From: Stutzerimonas balearica DSM 6083
GTDB lineage: Bacteria; Pseudomonadota; Gammaproteobacteria; Pseudomonadales; Pseudomonadaceae
Length of the DNA stretch: 64,000 nt
NCBI RefSeq assembly: GCF_000818015.1
Contig: NZ_CP007511.1
Location: 2,924,501-2,988,500 of the forward strand
Direction of reading: 5' to 3'
Positions 38,271 to 48,575 of the stretch are shown in pieces (positions within the stretch are counted from its first letter, which is position 1; the number at the start of each line of letters is the position of its first letter). Under the pieces are notes generated by a model that had not been told where the DNA came from, searched no databases, and saw only the letters and a program-made list of their open reading frames with translations. Both the position numbers and the translations under genes were made by a program.

Positions 38271-39767
38271 TCACTCGCCCTTGAGCATGTGACCGCGCTC
38301 TTCGAGGTTGACGTGCCAGGCTACTGCCTCGCGCAGCAGGTGCGGCGTCTGGCCACCCTTGTCGCAAGCTGCTTCGAAGTACTGGTTCAGCGCGTCGCGA
38401 TAGGACGGGTGCACGCAGTTGTCGATGATCACCCGGGCGCGCTCGCGCGGCGCCAGGCCACGCAGGTCGGCCAGACCCTGCTCGGTCACGAGGATTTCCA
38501 CGTCGTGCTCGGTGTGGTCGACGTGAGCGACCATCGGCACCACGCTGGAGATGCTGCCCCCCTTGGCGATCGACTTGGTGACGAAGATCGCCATGTGCGC
38601 ATTCCGGGCGAAATCGCCAGAACCGCCGATGCCGTTCATCATCTTGGTGCCGCCAACGTGGGTGGAGTTGACGTTGCCGTAGATATCGAACTCCAGCGCG
38701 GTGTTGATGCCAATGATGCCCAGACGGCGCACCAGCTCCGGATGGTTGGAGATCTCCTGCGGACGCAGGACCAGCTTGTCCTTGTACTTTTCCAGGTTGC
38801 CGAAGACACGGTCGTTGCAACGCTCGGACAGCGTGATCGAGCAGCCGGAGGCAAAATTCATCTTGCCTGCATCGATCAGCTCGAAGGTGCAGTCCTGAAG
38901 TACTTCGGAGTACATGACCAGGTTATCGAACGGAGAATCGATCAGGCCGCACATCACCGCGTTGGCGATATTGCCGATACCGACCTGCATCGGCAGCAGG
39001 TGCTTGCCCAGACGGCCCTCGGCGACTTCCTTCTTGAAGAACTCGACCAGATGGTTGGCGATGGCTTGCGTCTCGTCGTCCGGCGGCGTGACGGTCGAAT
39101 AGGAGTCCGGCTGCTCGGTGATGACGATAGCGGCAATCTTCGCCGGATCGACCGGAATCGCGGCGCTACCGATGCGATCGTCGACCTTGGTCAGCGGGAT
39201 CGGGCCGCGACCTGGGCGCTCCTCGGGGAAGTAGATGTCGTGCAGACCTTCGAGATTGAGGTTGTGCGCCAGGTTCAGCTCGACGATCACCTGATCGGCG
39301 AACATCGCCAGGTTGGCCGAGTTGCCCACCGAAGTGGTCGGCACGATATGGCCCTGCTCGGTGATGCTGACGGCCTCGATGATAGCCACGTCCGGACGCT
39401 TGATCTGGTGGTTACGCATCTGCTCCACGGTGTGGGACAGGTGCTGGTCGATGAACATCACTTCACCGTTGTTGATCGCCTTGCGCAGCACCGGGTCAGC
39501 CTGGAACGGCATGCGACGGGCCAGCAAGCCGGCCGAGGCCATCTTGCCGTCCAGATCGTTACCCAGGCTGGCACCGGTCACCAGACTGATCTTCAGCTGC
39601 TCCTGCTTGGCGCGTTCGATCAACGCCAGCGGCACCGCCTTGGCCTCACCCGCACGGGTGAAACCACTCATACCAACGGTCATGCCGTCACGAATAAGGG
39701 TGGCTGCCTCTTCGGCGCTCATGACCTTGCTCTGCAGGGACGACAAGCGGATACGATCAGAATACAT
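38271..39767 (-). CDS. Acetyl-CoA hydrolase/transferase family (succinate/acetate CoA-transferase)
   Basis: A 498-residue class I CoA-transferase. Family blocks: IRDGMTVGMSGFTRAGEAKA near residue 30, DVAIIEAVSITEQGHIVPTTSVGN, IGIGNIANAVMCGL and the catalytic glutamate in LVMYSEVLQDCTFELID. This branch includes succinyl-CoA:acetate CoA-transferases and the pseudomonad enzyme used in propionate/acetate metabolism. I start at the ATG at 39767; upstream residues are unlike the family. It stands alone with its own terminator, between nadA and tRNA-Lys. Confidence 0.9.
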   Translation of the reverse strand: MYSDRIRLSSLQSKVMSAEEAATLIRDGMTVGMSGFTRAGEAKAVPLALIERAKQEQLKISLVTGASLGNDLDGKMASAGLLARRMPFQADPVLRKAINNGEVMFIDQHLSHTVEQMRNHQIKRPDVAIIEAVSITEQGHIVPTTSVGNSANLAMFADQVIVELNLAHNLNLEGLHDIYFPEERPGRGPIPLTKVDDRIGSAAIPVDPAKIAAIVITEQPDSYSTVTPPDDETQAIANHLVEFFKKEVAEGRLGKHLLPMQVGIGNIANAVMCGLIDSPFDNLVMYSEVLQDCTFELIDAGKMNFASGCSITLSERCNDRVFGNLEKYKDKLVLRPQEISNHPELVRRLGIIGINTALEFDIYGNVNSTHVGGTKMMNGIGGSGDFARNAHMAIFVTKSIAKGGSISSVVPMVAHVDHTEHDVEILVTEQGLADLRGLAPRERARVIIDNCVHPSYRDALNQYFEAACDKGGQTPHLLREAVAWHVNLEERGHMLKGE

Positions 39768-39912
39768 TTGAGCCTCGAACCAACGGACATTCAGAAGGGC
39801 CTGCAGTCTATTGCGAATGGAGCCCCACCGTTCACATACGAAAGTCGTAGAAGAACGCGCCGTAATAACTGAACAAGCGAAGCGGCAAAAGCGAACAAAA
39901 ACTGCAGCTATA

Positions 39913-39946
39913 AAAAAACCGGAACTCACTGGAGTTCCGGTTTTTT
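39913..39946. terminator. Bidirectional terminator after tRNA-Lys
   Basis: A perfect 15-bp stem (39913-39927 with 39932-39946) with the ACTG loop, flanked by A-runs on the left and T-runs on the right, so it can act in both directions. It terminates tRNA-Lys on the minus strand. Confidence 0.9.
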
Positions 39947-39963
39947 GCTCCCAGAGCGGGATA

Positions 39964-40039
39964 TGGTGGGTCGTGTAGGATTCGAACCTACGACCAATTG
40001 GTTAAAAGCCAACTGCTCTACCGACTGAGCTAACGACCC
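39964..40039 (-). tRNA. tRNA-Lys (anticodon UUU)
   Basis: A 76-base tRNA with encoded CCA (39964-39966). The acceptor stem GGGTCGT pairs with ACGACCC, D arm AGCTCAGTCGGTAGAGC, anticodon loop CTTTTAA with UUU, T arm GTAGGTTCGAATCCTAC. Its position next to queC equals the P. aeruginosa tRNA-Lys locus known as a genomic-island insertion site. Confidence 0.96.
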
Positions 40040-40050
40040 GATGCGGGCGC

Positions 40051-40078
40051 ATGATACGGATTTAATTAATCAAATCAA
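40051..40078 (-). promoter_or_regulatory. Predicted sigma-70 promoter of tRNA-Lys
   Basis: On the minus strand TTGATT (40078-40073), a 16-base AT-rich spacer and TATCAT (40056-40051), then a GC-rich discriminator (GCGCCCGC) before the tRNA 5' end. The arrangement is the same as for tRNA-Ser. Confidence 0.65.
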
Positions 40079-40089
40079 GCACTTTTTCA

Positions 40090-40764
40090 TCAACGATAGC
40101 GCGTGGCATCGGCCAGGCCAGCTTGAGCGAAGCCAGCAGCACGCAGGCGACAACTGTCACACACCCCACATGCACGCCCGTCATCGTCTGCCTGGTAGCA
40201 GGACACGGTGGTCGCATAGTCAACACCCAGTTCAGTGCCACGCCGTATGATTTCGGCCTTGCTCATATGCTGCAGTGGCGCCTGGATCCGGAAGCCGTTG
40301 CCCTCGACGCCGGCCTTGGTCGCCAGGTTCGCCATGCGCTCGAATGCCTCGATGAACTCCGGCCGGCAATCGGGGTAGCCAGAATAGTCGACCGCGTTGA
40401 CCCCAATGAACAGATCATGCGCCTGGAGCACTTCGGCCCAGCCCAGCGCCAGCGCGAGGAACACCGTATTGCGCGCCGGCACATAGGTCACCGGCACGCC
40501 CTCGCCAGGCTGTTCCGGCACATCGATACTGGTGTCGGTGAGCGCCGAACCGCCAATACCGTTCAAGTTGATGCCAACGACCTTGTGCTCGGCCACGCCA
40601 AGCTGCCGCGCCACACGCTCGGCCGCCTGCAGCTCAGCGCGATGACGCTGGCCATAGTCGAAGCTCATGGTGTAGCAGGCGAACCCCTGGCTACGCGCGA
40701 TCGCGACGACCGTTGCCGAATCCAAGCCGCCCGACAACAGGACGACCGCCTTTTTCTCATTCAT
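40090..40764 (-). CDS. queC: 7-cyano-7-deazaguanine synthase
   Basis: A 224-residue ATP-dependent enzyme that makes preQ0 for queuosine. Motifs: the PP-loop SGGLDSATV (about 12-20), [15 protein letters not shown], and the zinc site [10 protein letters not shown] near the C-terminus, preceded by the Cys of SCYQAD. I start at the ATG at 40764 ([12 protein letters not shown]). It follows queE on the same strand by 26 bp; both belong to the queuosine operon at the end of tol-pal. Confidence 0.96.
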   Translation of the reverse strand: MNEKKAVVLLSGGLDSATVVAIARSQGFACYTMSFDYGQRHRAELQAAERVARQLGVAEHKVVGINLNGIGGSALTDTSIDVPEQPGEGVPVTYVPARNTVFLALALGWAEVLQAHDLFIGVNAVDYSGYPDCRPEFIEAFERMANLATKAGVEGNGFRIQAPLQHMSKAEIIRRGTELGVDYATTVSCYQADDDGRACGVCDSCRLRAAGFAQAGLADATRYR

Positions 40765-40790
40765 GGCAATTCTCCGTGCGACCACACCGA

Positions 40791-41438
40791 TCAGTGGCCT
40801 GGTTCGTCATTCCAGATGATCTTGTGCAACTGCAATTGCAGACGCACCGGCAGGTTGTCCGCCACGATCCAGTCGGCCAGGTCACGAACGTCGACTTGTC
40901 CATGACTCGGCGAGAACAGGACCTCACCGGCCCGCCGATCGAGCCCGTACTCGATCAGTTTGGATACGGCCCAGTCGTAGTCCTCGCGGGAACAGATGAC
41001 AAACTTGACCTGGTCGTTAGCGGTGAGCTCGGCGATGTTCTCGTAACGATTGCGCCGCACCTCTCCCGAACCGGGGGTCTTGAGGTCGAGCACCCGACTT
41101 ACGCGCCGATCGGTTGCACTGATATCCAGCGCACCACTGGTTTCCAGGGAAACCTCGTAGCCCGCCTCGCAAAGCCGCTGCAGCAAGGGCACGCAGTTCG
41201 GCTGCGCCAACGGCTCACCGCCGGTCACGCAGACATAACGCGGCCTGTGGCGAGCGACTTCGTCGACGATGGCATCCAGCGTCATCGTTTCGCCGCCACT
41301 GAAGGCGTAGGCGGTATCGCAGTAGTGGCAGCGCAGGGGACACCCGGTCAGGCGTACGAATACCGTGGGCAGGCCACTGGTACGCGTTTCCCCCTGCAGC
41401 GAGTAGAAAATCTCGGTAATTCGCAGGGTCTGTTGCAT
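40791..41438 (-). CDS. queE: 7-carboxy-7-deazaguanine synthase (radical SAM)
   Basis: A 215-residue radical SAM enzyme that converts 6-carboxytetrahydropterin to 7-carboxy-7-deazaguanine. The cluster motif is CPLRCHYC (Cys-x3-Cys-x2-Cys), preceded by [21 protein letters not shown]. The glycine-rich [13 protein letters not shown] follows. I start at the ATG at 41438 ([11 protein letters not shown]). The terminator of the tol-pal operon lies in the gap upstream, so queE may have its own promoter. Confidence 0.95.
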   Translation of the reverse strand: MQQTLRITEIFYSLQGETRTSGLPTVFVRLTGCPLRCHYCDTAYAFSGGETMTLDAIVDEVARHRPRYVCVTGGEPLAQPNCVPLLQRLCEAGYEVSLETSGALDISATDRRVSRVLDLKTPGSGEVRRNRYENIAELTANDQVKFVICSREDYDWAVSKLIEYGLDRRAGEVLFSPSHGQVDVRDLADWIVADNLPVRLQLQLHKIIWNDEPGH

Positions 41439-41513
41439 ATCAGCCACGGGCGTGACGGCTAAACAGGCCATCCGCCTCCGTTGCAAGTGAAGGGAAGTCG
41501 CGCATTGTAAAGC

Positions 41514-41540
41514 AAGAACCCGCCTGGGTGGCGGGTTCTT
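41514..41540 (-). terminator. Terminator after cpoB
   Basis: An 11-bp stem (AAGAACCCGCC/GGCGGGTTCTT) with a 5-base loop, 14 bases after the cpoB stop. On the minus strand the run after the stem is TTGCTTTAC, a short T-run. Confidence 0.8.
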
Positions 41541-41554
41541 TGGCGAACAGAGCG

Positions 41555-42358
41555 TTAGCGATTGAGCTGTCGCTGTGCCAGCTGTGCGGCCGAGCTATTG
41601 GGGTACTGGGCAATCACCTGCTTCAGAATCCCCTGCGCCTTGTCTCGATTACCGAGGCGCAGTTCCACGTCGGCCAGCTTGTAAAGCGAATCAGGCACCT
41701 TGCTGTGCTGAGGGTAAGCCTGGCTGACCTTGGCGAACGCCTGGCCTGCCGACTGCAGGTCGCCTTTGGCGAGATTTACCTCGCCCAACCAATACTGCGC
41801 GTTACCGGCGTACTGGCTATTGGGATACTTGCGCAGAAACGCGCCGAAGGCCTGGCTGGCCTTGTCGAAATCCTTCGCCTTGATCAGGTCGAAGGCCGCA
41901 TCGTAATACAGCTTTTCCTTTGCCGGATCGCCAGCAGGAGCGGCAGCCTGAGTAGGAGCGGCATTCGCCCCCGAACCTGCGCCGGCCAGCTCGGCCGCGG
42001 CCGTGGAAGGCTGGTTGCCCGCTGAAGCGTTACCGGAGAGGCGGCTGTCCAGATCCTTGTAGCGTTCGAGCCCTTGCTGCTCCAGACGCTGGATCTGGTT
42101 CTGCTGTTCTTCGAGCATGCCACGCAACTGCGCGATCTCTTCCTGCATCTGCTGCAGCTGCTGGAAAAGCATGCCCTGCGCCGAAGCCGGAGCTGTCGCC
42201 CCGCCTCCGACGTAGGCACCGCCGCTTTCAGGGGCGGCGACAGGGTAGCCTCCCCCGTAGCCCGAGTTGGAGTCAGGCTCGATGACCGGAACCTGGGCCG
42301 CCGCCATCAGCGGCAGCCCAAGTACAGCAATACTCGCGAAGCGGCGGTACAGGCGCAT
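41555..42358 (-). CDS. cpoB: Cell division coordinator CpoB (YbgF), Tol-Pal system
   Basis: A 267-residue periplasmic protein that coordinates peptidoglycan synthesis and Tol energy during division. It has a signal peptide, an N-terminal coiled coil (about 65-105, LQQMQEEIAQLRGMLEEQQ) for trimerisation, an alanine-rich linker, and C-terminal TPR repeats starting with KLYYDAAFDLIKAKDFDKA. It is the last gene of the tol-pal cluster, 6 bp after pal. Confidence 0.93.
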   Translation of the reverse strand: MRLYRRFASIAVLGLPLMAAAQVPVIEPDSNSGYGGGYPVAAPESGGAYVGGGATAPASAQGMLFQQLQQMQEEIAQLRGMLEEQQNQIQRLEQQGLERYKDLDSRLSGNASAGNQPSTAAAELAGAGSGANAAPTQAAAPAGDPAKEKLYYDAAFDLIKAKDFDKASQAFGAFLRKYPNSQYAGNAQYWLGEVNLAKGDLQSAGQAFAKVSQAYPQHSKVPDSLYKLADVELRLGNRDKAQGILKQVIAQYPNSSAAQLAQRQLNR

Positions 42359-42364
42359 GACGAA

Positions 42365-42871
42365 TTACTTGCGCAGTTCGACGCGGCGGTTCTGAGCCCA
42401 GGACTGCTCGTCGTTGCCCATGGCGACCGGACGCTCTTCGCCGTAGGAAACCAGCTCCAGCTGAGCCGGGGAAACGCCCTGCAGAACCAGGTAGCGCTGA
42501 ACGGCCTTGGCACGACGCTCACCCAGCGCCATGTTGTATTCGCGGGTGCCACGCTCGTCAGTGTGGCCTTCCAGCACGACGCGAGCGCCGTTGCCCTTGA
42601 GGTCCTTGGCATGGACGTCCAGAGCGCGCATGGCTTCAGGCTTCAGGTCGGAGCTGTCGTACTCGAAGTAGAAGGTAGTGATCGCACGCAGGGCGGCTTC
42701 TTCGCTCAGGCTGCCATCCAGCGAACCGGCGTCGGCACCGTAGCCAGCGTTAGGATCCATGCCCGTAGCCGAGCCTTCGCCCGAGTCGTCGCCGCCCTTG
42801 GACGAACAACCGACAGCGACAGCCATGGCCAGAGCCAGCGCGGTGAACTTACCGAATTTCAGCATTTCCAT
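42365..42871 (-). CDS. pal: Peptidoglycan-associated lipoprotein Pal (OprL)
   Basis: A 168-residue outer-membrane lipoprotein linking the outer membrane to the cell wall. The lipobox ends VAVGC. The OmpA-like domain contains [13 protein letters not shown] and [24 protein letters not shown], which bind diaminopimelate. I start at the ATG at 42871 (EMLKFGKF), the form in other pseudomonads, not the TTG further upstream. A ribosome site is not obvious. It is 53 bp after tolB. Confidence 0.96.
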   Translation of the reverse strand: MEMLKFGKFTALALAMAVAVGCSSKGGDDSGEGSATGMDPNAGYGADAGSLDGSLSEEAALRAITTFYFEYDSSDLKPEAMRALDVHAKDLKGNGARVVLEGHTDERGTREYNMALGERRAKAVQRYLVLQGVSPAQLELVSYGEERPVAMGNDEQSWAQNRRVELRK

Positions 42872-42924
42872 CTGTAACAACCCCAGGTGTGGTTTTGGTT
42901 TTGGTTAAAAAGCGTGTTACCGCA

Positions 42925-44220
42925 TCAGTTCAGGTAAGGGGACCAGGATGGCTCACGGACTTCGCCCTGAGCAGTAGGAAGCGGGAGCCTAACTCGACCA
43001 TTGATGGACACGAGCATCAAGACTCCCCGGCCCTGCTGGCGGGTGGCGTAGATTAGCATGGTGCCATTAGGCGCAACAGTGGGCGACTCGTCCAGACTGG
43101 TCTCCGAGAGGATGCGCAGATTGCCGCGCTGCAGGTCCTGCGCCGCCACCTTGAAGTTCGTGTAACCGTCCTGGCGATGAATCATCACAAGTGTCTTTTC
43201 ATCCGCCGATAGCTTTGGATTGGCGTTGTAGTTGCCAACAAAGGTCACCCGCTCGGCCGCGCCGCCACCTAGACGCTGCTTGTAGATCTGCGGTTTGCCG
43301 GCGCGATCGGACGTGAAGTAAATGGTCTGACCGTCAGCCCCCCAGAAGGGTTCGGTGTCAATGGCATAGTGATTGGTCAACCGCTGCATCTGCCGCGTGC
43401 CGAGGTTCATCACGTAGATCTCGGGATTACCATCCTTCGACAGCACGAAGGCAAGCCGATTGCCATCCGGCGAGAACGCCGGCGCACCGTTGAGGCCCTC
43501 GAAGTTGGTTATCTGCTCACGACGCCCGGTGTCGATGTGCTGGACGAAGATGCGCGGGCGCTTCTGCTCGAACGAGACGTAAGCAATGCGGCGGCCATCG
43601 GGCGAATAGCGCGGCGACAGGATCGGTTCGCGCGATTGCAGCAGCGTCACCGCGCGTGCACCGTCATAGTCGGAGCGTTGCAGCGTGTAACGCGTGTTGG
43701 CACCCATACGCTCAGCCGTCACATAAAGCAGGCGCGTCGAGAAGGCACCGCGGATGCCGGTCAGCTTCTCGAATGCCTGATCGGAGACGTAGTGCGCCAT
43801 GTCGCGCAACTGGTCTGGCGTACCGCCGACGCTGCCGGACATGACCTGCTGCTCGGTGGATACGTTGAACACGCCGAACTGGACCTGCAGACGGCCGCCC
43901 GCCGGCTGGATGCTGCCGACGATCACGTACTGGGCGCCCAGGGCTTTCCAGTCGCGGTAGATGATTTCACTGGCACGGGTCGGCAGGCTGATCATGTTCT
44001 GCCGCGGAATCGGCTGAAAAGTACCGGAGTTGCGCAAGTCGTTACCGATGATGTCGGCCATGTCCTCGGGCAGCACGGTGCCGCCTTGCCAGCCGAAGGG
44101 CACCACCGCGATGGGGGTGGCTCGATCGGTCCCACTGGTCACCACAAGCGGATCGGCCGCCTGGACGGAGCCGACCAGCAGCGTCAGGCCGACCAGCGCG
44201 ATACGAATCAGGGTTTTCAC
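42925..44220 (-). CDS. tolB: Tol-Pal translocation protein TolB
   Basis: A 431-residue periplasmic protein with signal peptide (about 1-21), an N-terminal domain with the conserved AVVPFGW and ANIIG-type blocks, and a six-bladed beta-propeller of repeats such as [37 protein letters not shown] and [18 protein letters not shown]. It binds Pal and TolA. The start overlaps the tolA stop (ATGA). Confidence 0.96.
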   Translation of the reverse strand: MKTLIRIALVGLTLLVGSVQAADPLVVTSGTDRATPIAVVPFGWQGGTVLPEDMADIIGNDLRNSGTFQPIPRQNMISLPTRASEIIYRDWKALGAQYVIVGSIQPAGGRLQVQFGVFNVSTEQQVMSGSVGGTPDQLRDMAHYVSDQAFEKLTGIRGAFSTRLLYVTAERMGANTRYTLQRSDYDGARAVTLLQSREPILSPRYSPDGRRIAYVSFEQKRPRIFVQHIDTGRREQITNFEGLNGAPAFSPDGNRLAFVLSKDGNPEIYVMNLGTRQMQRLTNHYAIDTEPFWGADGQTIYFTSDRAGKPQIYKQRLGGGAAERVTFVGNYNANPKLSADEKTLVMIHRQDGYTNFKVAAQDLQRGNLRILSETSLDESPTVAPNGTMLIYATRQQGRGVLMLVSINGRVRLPLPTAQGEVREPSWSPYLN

Positions 44221-45221
44221 AGATCCAAATCCTCTGGTTTGAAAATCATGCGCCGCTGCCGGTACATCCGGTCGAACGTAGCGCGGTCCAATTCCTGCAT
44301 TTCCGGTATGCGCCCGACATTGCGGACCGCCGCGACGGCCGAATTGTCAAAGGCACTGTCACCACTCGAGCGGGTGACGCTGGCATTGGTGATGGTGCCA
44401 TCAGGCAGCATCTGGATGTTGACCTCGACGCTCATGCCGTTGCGCGCCGAAGGCGGTCGCCGCCATTGCTGGCTCACCAGGCTGACGATCAGGTCGTCCA
44501 GGCTGCCGGCAACCTGGTCTCCCTGGGTATCAGCCAGGGCCTGCTGCCGCTCTGTGGTATCCGACAGCAACTCGGCAAGGGCCTGGGCCTTCTTGTCCTC
44601 GGCCGCCTTGCGCGCCGCCTCGGCAGCCGCTTTCTTCTTCGCCTCTTCGGCAGCCTTCTTCTTGGCCGCCTCCGCCGCCGCCTTTTTCCTGGCCTCTTCG
44701 GCCGCCTTTTTCTTCGCAGCCTCGGCAGCAGCCTTCTTCTTCGCCTCCTCGGCGGCTTTCTGCTTGGCCAGCTCTTCGGCCTTCTTCTTGGCGATATCGG
44801 CCTGCTTGCGCTGCTCGGCCTTCTTCGCCTCTTCCGCTTTCTTGGCTTCAGCAGCCTTCTTCTGCTCGGCCGCCTTCTGCGCTTCGGCCTTTCGAGCCGT
44901 TTCGGCCTTCTTTTGTTCCGCAGCCTTGGCCTGAGCCAGCTTCTGCTGCTCGACCTTGCGTTGTTCCATCTGCTCGGTCTCGAACTGCTTGGCGGCAGTC
45001 TTCTTCGCCTCGCCGGCAATTTTCTGGTTGGTTTGGGTCGTCGCCTGGCTCTGAGACTTCAGCTGGTACAGCGTGGCCTGCACGATGGGCTTGGAGGGGG
45101 GCAATTCCGGCGTCATCGCGAAGCTGACGAACAGCATCGCAAAGATGATGAGGTGCAGACCGACCGCCAGGATGGTTGGCCAGAAAAAGCTCTCCGAAGA
45201 CGAGCGCTCCTGCTGCATCAC
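44217..45221 (-). CDS. tolA: TolA, membrane-anchored Tol-Pal protein
   Basis: A 334-residue protein with an N-terminal membrane helix (about 14-34), a long helical domain (about 60-220) built of Ala/Lys/Glu repeats such as [17 protein letters not shown], and a globular C-terminal domain (about 235-334, with [29 protein letters not shown]) that binds TolB and colicins. The repeat region is the reason for the low-complexity DNA at 44570-44960. It follows tolR (ATGA-type overlap). Confidence 0.95.
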   Translation of the reverse strand: MMQQERSSSESFFWPTILAVGLHLIIFAMLFVSFAMTPELPPSKPIVQATLYQLKSQSQATTQTNQKIAGEAKKTAAKQFETEQMEQRKVEQQKLAQAKAAEQKKAETARKAEAQKAAEQKKAAEAKKAEEAKKAEQRKQADIAKKKAEELAKQKAAEEAKKKAAAEAAKKKAAEEARKKAAAEAAKKKAAEEAKKKAAAEAARKAAEDKKAQALAELLSDTTERQQALADTQGDQVAGSLDDLIVSLVSQQWRRPPSARNGMSVEVNIQMLPDGTITNASVTRSSGDSAFDNSAVAAVRNVGRIPEMQELDRATFDRMYRQRRMIFKPEDLDL

Positions 45222-45670
45222 GGCGCCTCGGTAATCAGGCCGACATTACCGACGCCAGCTTCCTGCAGGCCGCCCATGGCGGCCATCACGGCGCCGTAGT
45301 CGACCGCCTTGTCGCCACGCACGAAGACCTGTACCTGCTTACCCTGGCTGCGACTCTGGTTCATGATCGCGGTCACCGCGCGGGTCATTTCATCCAGCGT
45401 CAGCGCCTTGTCCTGCACGGTATCGGTGTCGACTTCCGAGCCCATGTTCCAGTAGTAGGTCTTGTCGGCCTTGATCGAAATGGTCAGTACCTGGGCATTG
45501 TTGTCCTGCGGCAAGGCCTCACTGCTGACCTTCGGCAGGTCGACCTTGACGCCCTGGTTCAACATCGGTGCGGTGACCATGAAGATGACCAGCAGTACCA
45601 GCATCACGTCGATGTACGGCACCACGTTCATCTCGGCGACCGGTTTGCGTCTGTTGCGAATTCTGGCCAT
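45218..45670 (-). CDS. tolR: TolR, Tol-Pal proton-channel subunit
   Basis: A 150-residue ExbD/TolR protein. A single N-terminal helix (about 17-37, EMNVVPYIDVMLVLLVIFMVTAPM) contains the conserved membrane Asp (YID) essential for energy coupling. The periplasmic domain follows. I start at the ATG 45670 (ARIRNRRKPVAEMN); the frame opens 5 codons earlier without support. It is 11 bp after tolQ. Confidence 0.96.
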   Translation of the reverse strand: MARIRNRRKPVAEMNVVPYIDVMLVLLVIFMVTAPMLNQGVKVDLPKVSSEALPQDNNAQVLTISIKADKTYYWNMGSEVDTDTVQDKALTLDEMTRAVTAIMNQSRSQGKQVQVFVRGDKAVDYGAVMAAMGGLQEAGVGNVGLITEAP

Positions 45671-45681
45671 GGCCGTCGACC

Positions 45682-46374
45682 TCAATCTTCGGAGGTGTGG
45701 ACTTTGCGATGCAGGATCGCCTGGAACTCGTCGGCGAAAGTGTAATAACGCGCGATCAGCATCTCGCCACGGGCGGAAAAGCGGTTATAGGCAATCACGG
45801 CGGGAATAGCGGCGAACAGGCCGATCGCCGTAGCGATCAGGGCCTCGGCGATCCCCGGAGCGACGGTCGCCAGCGTCGCCTGCTGGACCTGAGCCAGGCC
45901 ACGGAAGGAGTTCATGATTCCCCAGACGGTACCGAACAGACCGATATAAGGACTGGTCGAGCCCACGGTGGCAAGGAAAGGCAGGCTCTGTTCGAGCTTT
46001 TCTTCCTCACGCGAGATCGCCACGCGCATGGCTCGGTTGACGCCATCCATCACCGCGTCGGGATCGACGCCCGGCTGCTGGCGCAAGCGCGAGAACTCCT
46101 TGAAGCCGGCGCGAAAGATCTGCTCGACACCGCAATCGGGATCAGGATTGCTGCCGGCCTGGCGGTAGAGCTTCGACAGGTCGATGCCCGACCAGAAGCG
46201 CTCCTCGAAGGCCTCGAGCGACCGCTTCGCCGCACGCAACAGGTTGCCGCGCTGAAAGATCAGGATCCACGAAGTCACCGAAGCAGCCACGAGAATCAGC
46301 ATGACCAGTTGCACCACGAAGCTGGCGTTGCTGATCAGGCTCCACATGGACATATGGTCGACGTTGGCTTCCAC
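45682..46374 (-). CDS. tolQ: TolQ, Tol-Pal proton-channel subunit
   Basis: A 230-residue MotA/TolQ/ExbB family protein with three membrane helices; the second and third lie in the conserved TVWGIMNSFRGL-to-IPAVIAYNRFSARGE region. I chose the GTG at 46374 (VEANVDHMSMWSL), which has GGAG upstream and equals the start I know from P. aeruginosa; the frame stays open 40 codons further. It forms the proton-conducting stator with TolR that energises TolA. It begins 2 bp after the ybgC stop. Confidence 0.95.
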   Translation of the reverse strand: MEANVDHMSMWSLISNASFVVQLVMLILVAASVTSWILIFQRGNLLRAAKRSLEAFEERFWSGIDLSKLYRQAGSNPDPDCGVEQIFRAGFKEFSRLRQQPGVDPDAVMDGVNRAMRVAISREEEKLEQSLPFLATVGSTSPYIGLFGTVWGIMNSFRGLAQVQQATLATVAPGIAEALIATAIGLFAAIPAVIAYNRFSARGEMLIARYYTFADEFQAILHRKVHTSED

Positions 46375-46376
46375 GC

Positions 46377-46820
46377 TCACTCTCCTGCAGGGGATAGACC
46401 CGAACCGCCAAAGGCGCCACGCAGTGCCTCGGGGATGGCTCGGGGTTTCAGATTCTCGGCTCGCACGCATGCGACCCAAACGTGGCCTTCGCACAGCAGC
46501 GCATCGTCGCTTGCGCGCCTGACCTGCTGGCGAAAGCGCAGGCTGGCTCGCTTGAGCTCTACCACCTCGGCACTGACCTGCAGCTCGTCGTCGAGCCGAG
46601 CCGGCGACAGGTAACGCGCCTCGACCGAATGCACGACGAATAACAGGTCATCGTCGACGAGCTGCGACTGGGCGAAACCCAGCTCACGCAGTCGCTCGGT
46701 ACGAGCCCGTTCCATGAACTTGAGGTAATTGACGTAGTAGACGATACCGCCAGCATCGGTGTCTTCGTAATAGACACGGCAGCGATGCGTAAAAGGCTTT
46801 GCTTCGGATTGCGCGCGCAT
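46377..46820 (-). CDS. ybgC: Acyl-CoA thioesterase YbgC (tol-pal associated)
   Basis: A 147-residue hotdog-fold thioesterase. The active-site motif [24 protein letters not shown] has the catalytic Asp18-type residue. It hydrolyses short-chain acyl-CoA or acyl-ACP in E. coli and is always the first gene of the tol-pal cluster. Start taken at the ATG 46820 (RAQSEAKPF), the pseudomonad form; an upstream TTG at 46847 is also in frame. Separated by 49 bp from ruvB upstream. Confidence 0.94.
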   Translation of the reverse strand: MRAQSEAKPFTHRCRVYYEDTDAGGIVYYVNYLKFMERARTERLRELGFAQSQLVDDDLLFVVHSVEARYLSPARLDDELQVSAEVVELKRASLRFRQQVRRASDDALLCEGHVWVACVRAENLKPRAIPEALRGAFGGSGLSPAGE

Positions 46821-46868
46821 ACTAGAGCTCAGTTGATCGGTTGCCAATCGGGTGGAAGAACAATTTTT

Positions 46869-47924
46869 TCAACCATCCGTTTCAGGACCGAAAAGGTCCG
46901 GCGTAGGCGACTCCGACAGGCGCCTGGGCAGGTTCAGGCCGAAGTGAAGGTAGGCATGGCGGGTCACCACACGCCCGCGCGGCGTGCGCATGATGTAGCC
47001 CTGCTGGATGAGATAGGGCTCCAGCACGTCCTCGATGGTATGACGCTCCTCACTGATCGCCGCTGCGAGACTGTCGATCCCCACCGGCCCGCCGTCGAAC
47101 TTCTCGATCAGGGTCAACAGCAGGCGCCGATCCTGATGGTCGAATCCATGCTCATCCACGTCGAGCATATTCAGCGCGAGGTCGGCGATTTCCCGGGTGA
47201 TCTCGCCCTTGCCCCGCACCTCGGCGAAATCTCGCACCCGCCTCAGCAGGCGGTTGGCGATACGCGGCGTGCCGCGTGCGCGCCGCGCAATCTCGAAAGC
47301 CCCCTGCGGCTCGATCGGCAATCCCAGAATACCGGCGGAACGGCCGACGATCGTCGACAGATCTTCGGTGGAATAGAACTCCAGGCGCTGCACGATCCCG
47401 AAGCGGTCACGCAAGGGATTGGTCAGCATACCGGCGCGAGTGGTCGCGCCGACCAGAGTGAACGGAGGCAGGTCGAGCTTGATCGAGCGCGCCGCAGGCC
47501 CCTCGCCAATCATGATGTCGAGCTGGAAATCTTCCATCGCCGGGTAGAGCACCTCTTCGACGATGGGGGAAAGGCGATGGATCTCGTCAACGAACAGCAC
47601 GTCGCCCGCCTCGAGATTGGTGAGCAGCGCCGCCAGGTCGCCGGGACGCTCGAGCACGGGGCCTGAAGTACTTTTGATCGAGACGCCCATTTCCTGGGCG
47701 ACGATGTTCGCCAGCGTCGTCTTGCCCAGACCTGGCGGCCCAAAGATCAGGGTGTGATCGAGCGCTTCGCCACGCATCTTGGCCGCACGAATGAACAAGT
47801 CCATCTGCTCGCGAACCGTTGGCTGCCCGATGTAGTCGGCCAGGCGCAGCGGGCGAATGGCGCGATCGAGCTGCTCATCTCGGTCACGACTGCTCGCGGT
47901 GATCAGGCGGTCGGCTTCTATCAT
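46869..47924 (-). CDS. ruvB: Holliday junction ATP-dependent DNA helicase RuvB
   Basis: A 351-residue AAA+ motor of branch migration. Walker [10 protein letters not shown], Walker [10 protein letters not shown], sensor 1 [10 protein letters not shown] and arginine-finger LRDRFG are all present. The C-terminal winged helix ends with [16 protein letters not shown]. It follows ruvA by 4 bp on the same strand in the order ruvC-ruvA-ruvB. Confidence 0.97.
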   Translation of the reverse strand: MIEADRLITASSRDRDEQLDRAIRPLRLADYIGQPTVREQMDLFIRAAKMRGEALDHTLIFGPPGLGKTTLANIVAQEMGVSIKSTSGPVLERPGDLAALLTNLEAGDVLFVDEIHRLSPIVEEVLYPAMEDFQLDIMIGEGPAARSIKLDLPPFTLVGATTRAGMLTNPLRDRFGIVQRLEFYSTEDLSTIVGRSAGILGLPIEPQGAFEIARRARGTPRIANRLLRRVRDFAEVRGKGEITREIADLALNMLDVDEHGFDHQDRRLLLTLIEKFDGGPVGIDSLAAAISEERHTIEDVLEPYLIQQGYIMRTPRGRVVTRHAYLHFGLNLPRRLSESPTPDLFGPETDG

Positions 47925-47928
47925 GCGC

Positions 47929-48534
47929 TTACACCATTCCCTTGAGCGCGCGGCGGATCATCTCTTCACTGCTCAAACCGTCTTCCCGTATCGCGGATAC
48001 CGCACGGCTGGCCTCCTGCGGCTTGAAGCCAAGGGAGATCAGCGCGCTGACCGCATCATTCTCGGCGCTTGAGACTGCCGCAGCGGCGCGAGGTTCAACC
48101 ACCAGCGTGGCAATCGATGGCATCGTCTCCCAGGCCTTGAAACGGTCTTTCAGCTCGACCAGCAGGCGCTCGGCGGTCTTCTTGCCGACGCCCGGGATCT
48201 TCACCAGCACCGAGGTATCCTGCGCCTGGACACAGCGCACCAGCTCGTCGACTTCAAGGCCGGACATCAGCGCCAGCGCCAGTTTCGGCCCTACCCCGTT
48301 GAGCCGGATGAGCTCGCGAAACAGCTCACGCTCGCGCTTTTCGTGGAAGCCATAGAGCAGATGGGCGTCTTCACGCACCACCAGATGGGTATGCAGCGTC
48401 AGCATTTCCCCTACCGCCGGCAGCCGGTAGAGCGTGGTCATCGGCACTTCGACTTCATAACCGACGCCGTTGACATCCACCACCAGATGCGGCGGCTGTT
48501 TTTCCGCCAGTTGACCCCGCAAACGACCTATCAC
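47929..48534 (-). CDS. ruvA: Holliday junction DNA helicase subunit RuvA
   Basis: A 201-residue protein that binds four-way junctions and loads RuvB. The N-terminal OB domain ([20 protein letters not shown]) is followed by two helix-hairpin-helix motifs ([14 protein letters not shown] and [16 protein letters not shown]) and a C-terminal UBA-like domain ([20 protein letters not shown]). It starts at a GTG (48534); the frame extends further upstream with arginine-rich non-family sequence. It lies between ruvC and ruvB. Confidence 0.95.
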   Translation of the reverse strand: MIGRLRGQLAEKQPPHLVVDVNGVGYEVEVPMTTLYRLPAVGEMLTLHTHLVVREDAHLLYGFHEKRERELFRELIRLNGVGPKLALALMSGLEVDELVRCVQAQDTSVLVKIPGVGKKTAERLLVELKDRFKAWETMPSIATLVVEPRAAAAVSSAENDAVSALISLGFKPQEASRAVSAIREDGLSSEEMIRRALKGMV

Positions 48535-48575
48535 GCTTGGGCACTCCTGTTCTCGGCCGATAGCCGGCCGACGTT

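Noticed and set aside
44570..44960. Periodic low-complexity DNA that could look like a repeat array
   Set aside because: It encodes the Ala/Lys/Glu helical domain of TolA; the periodicity is protein-level.
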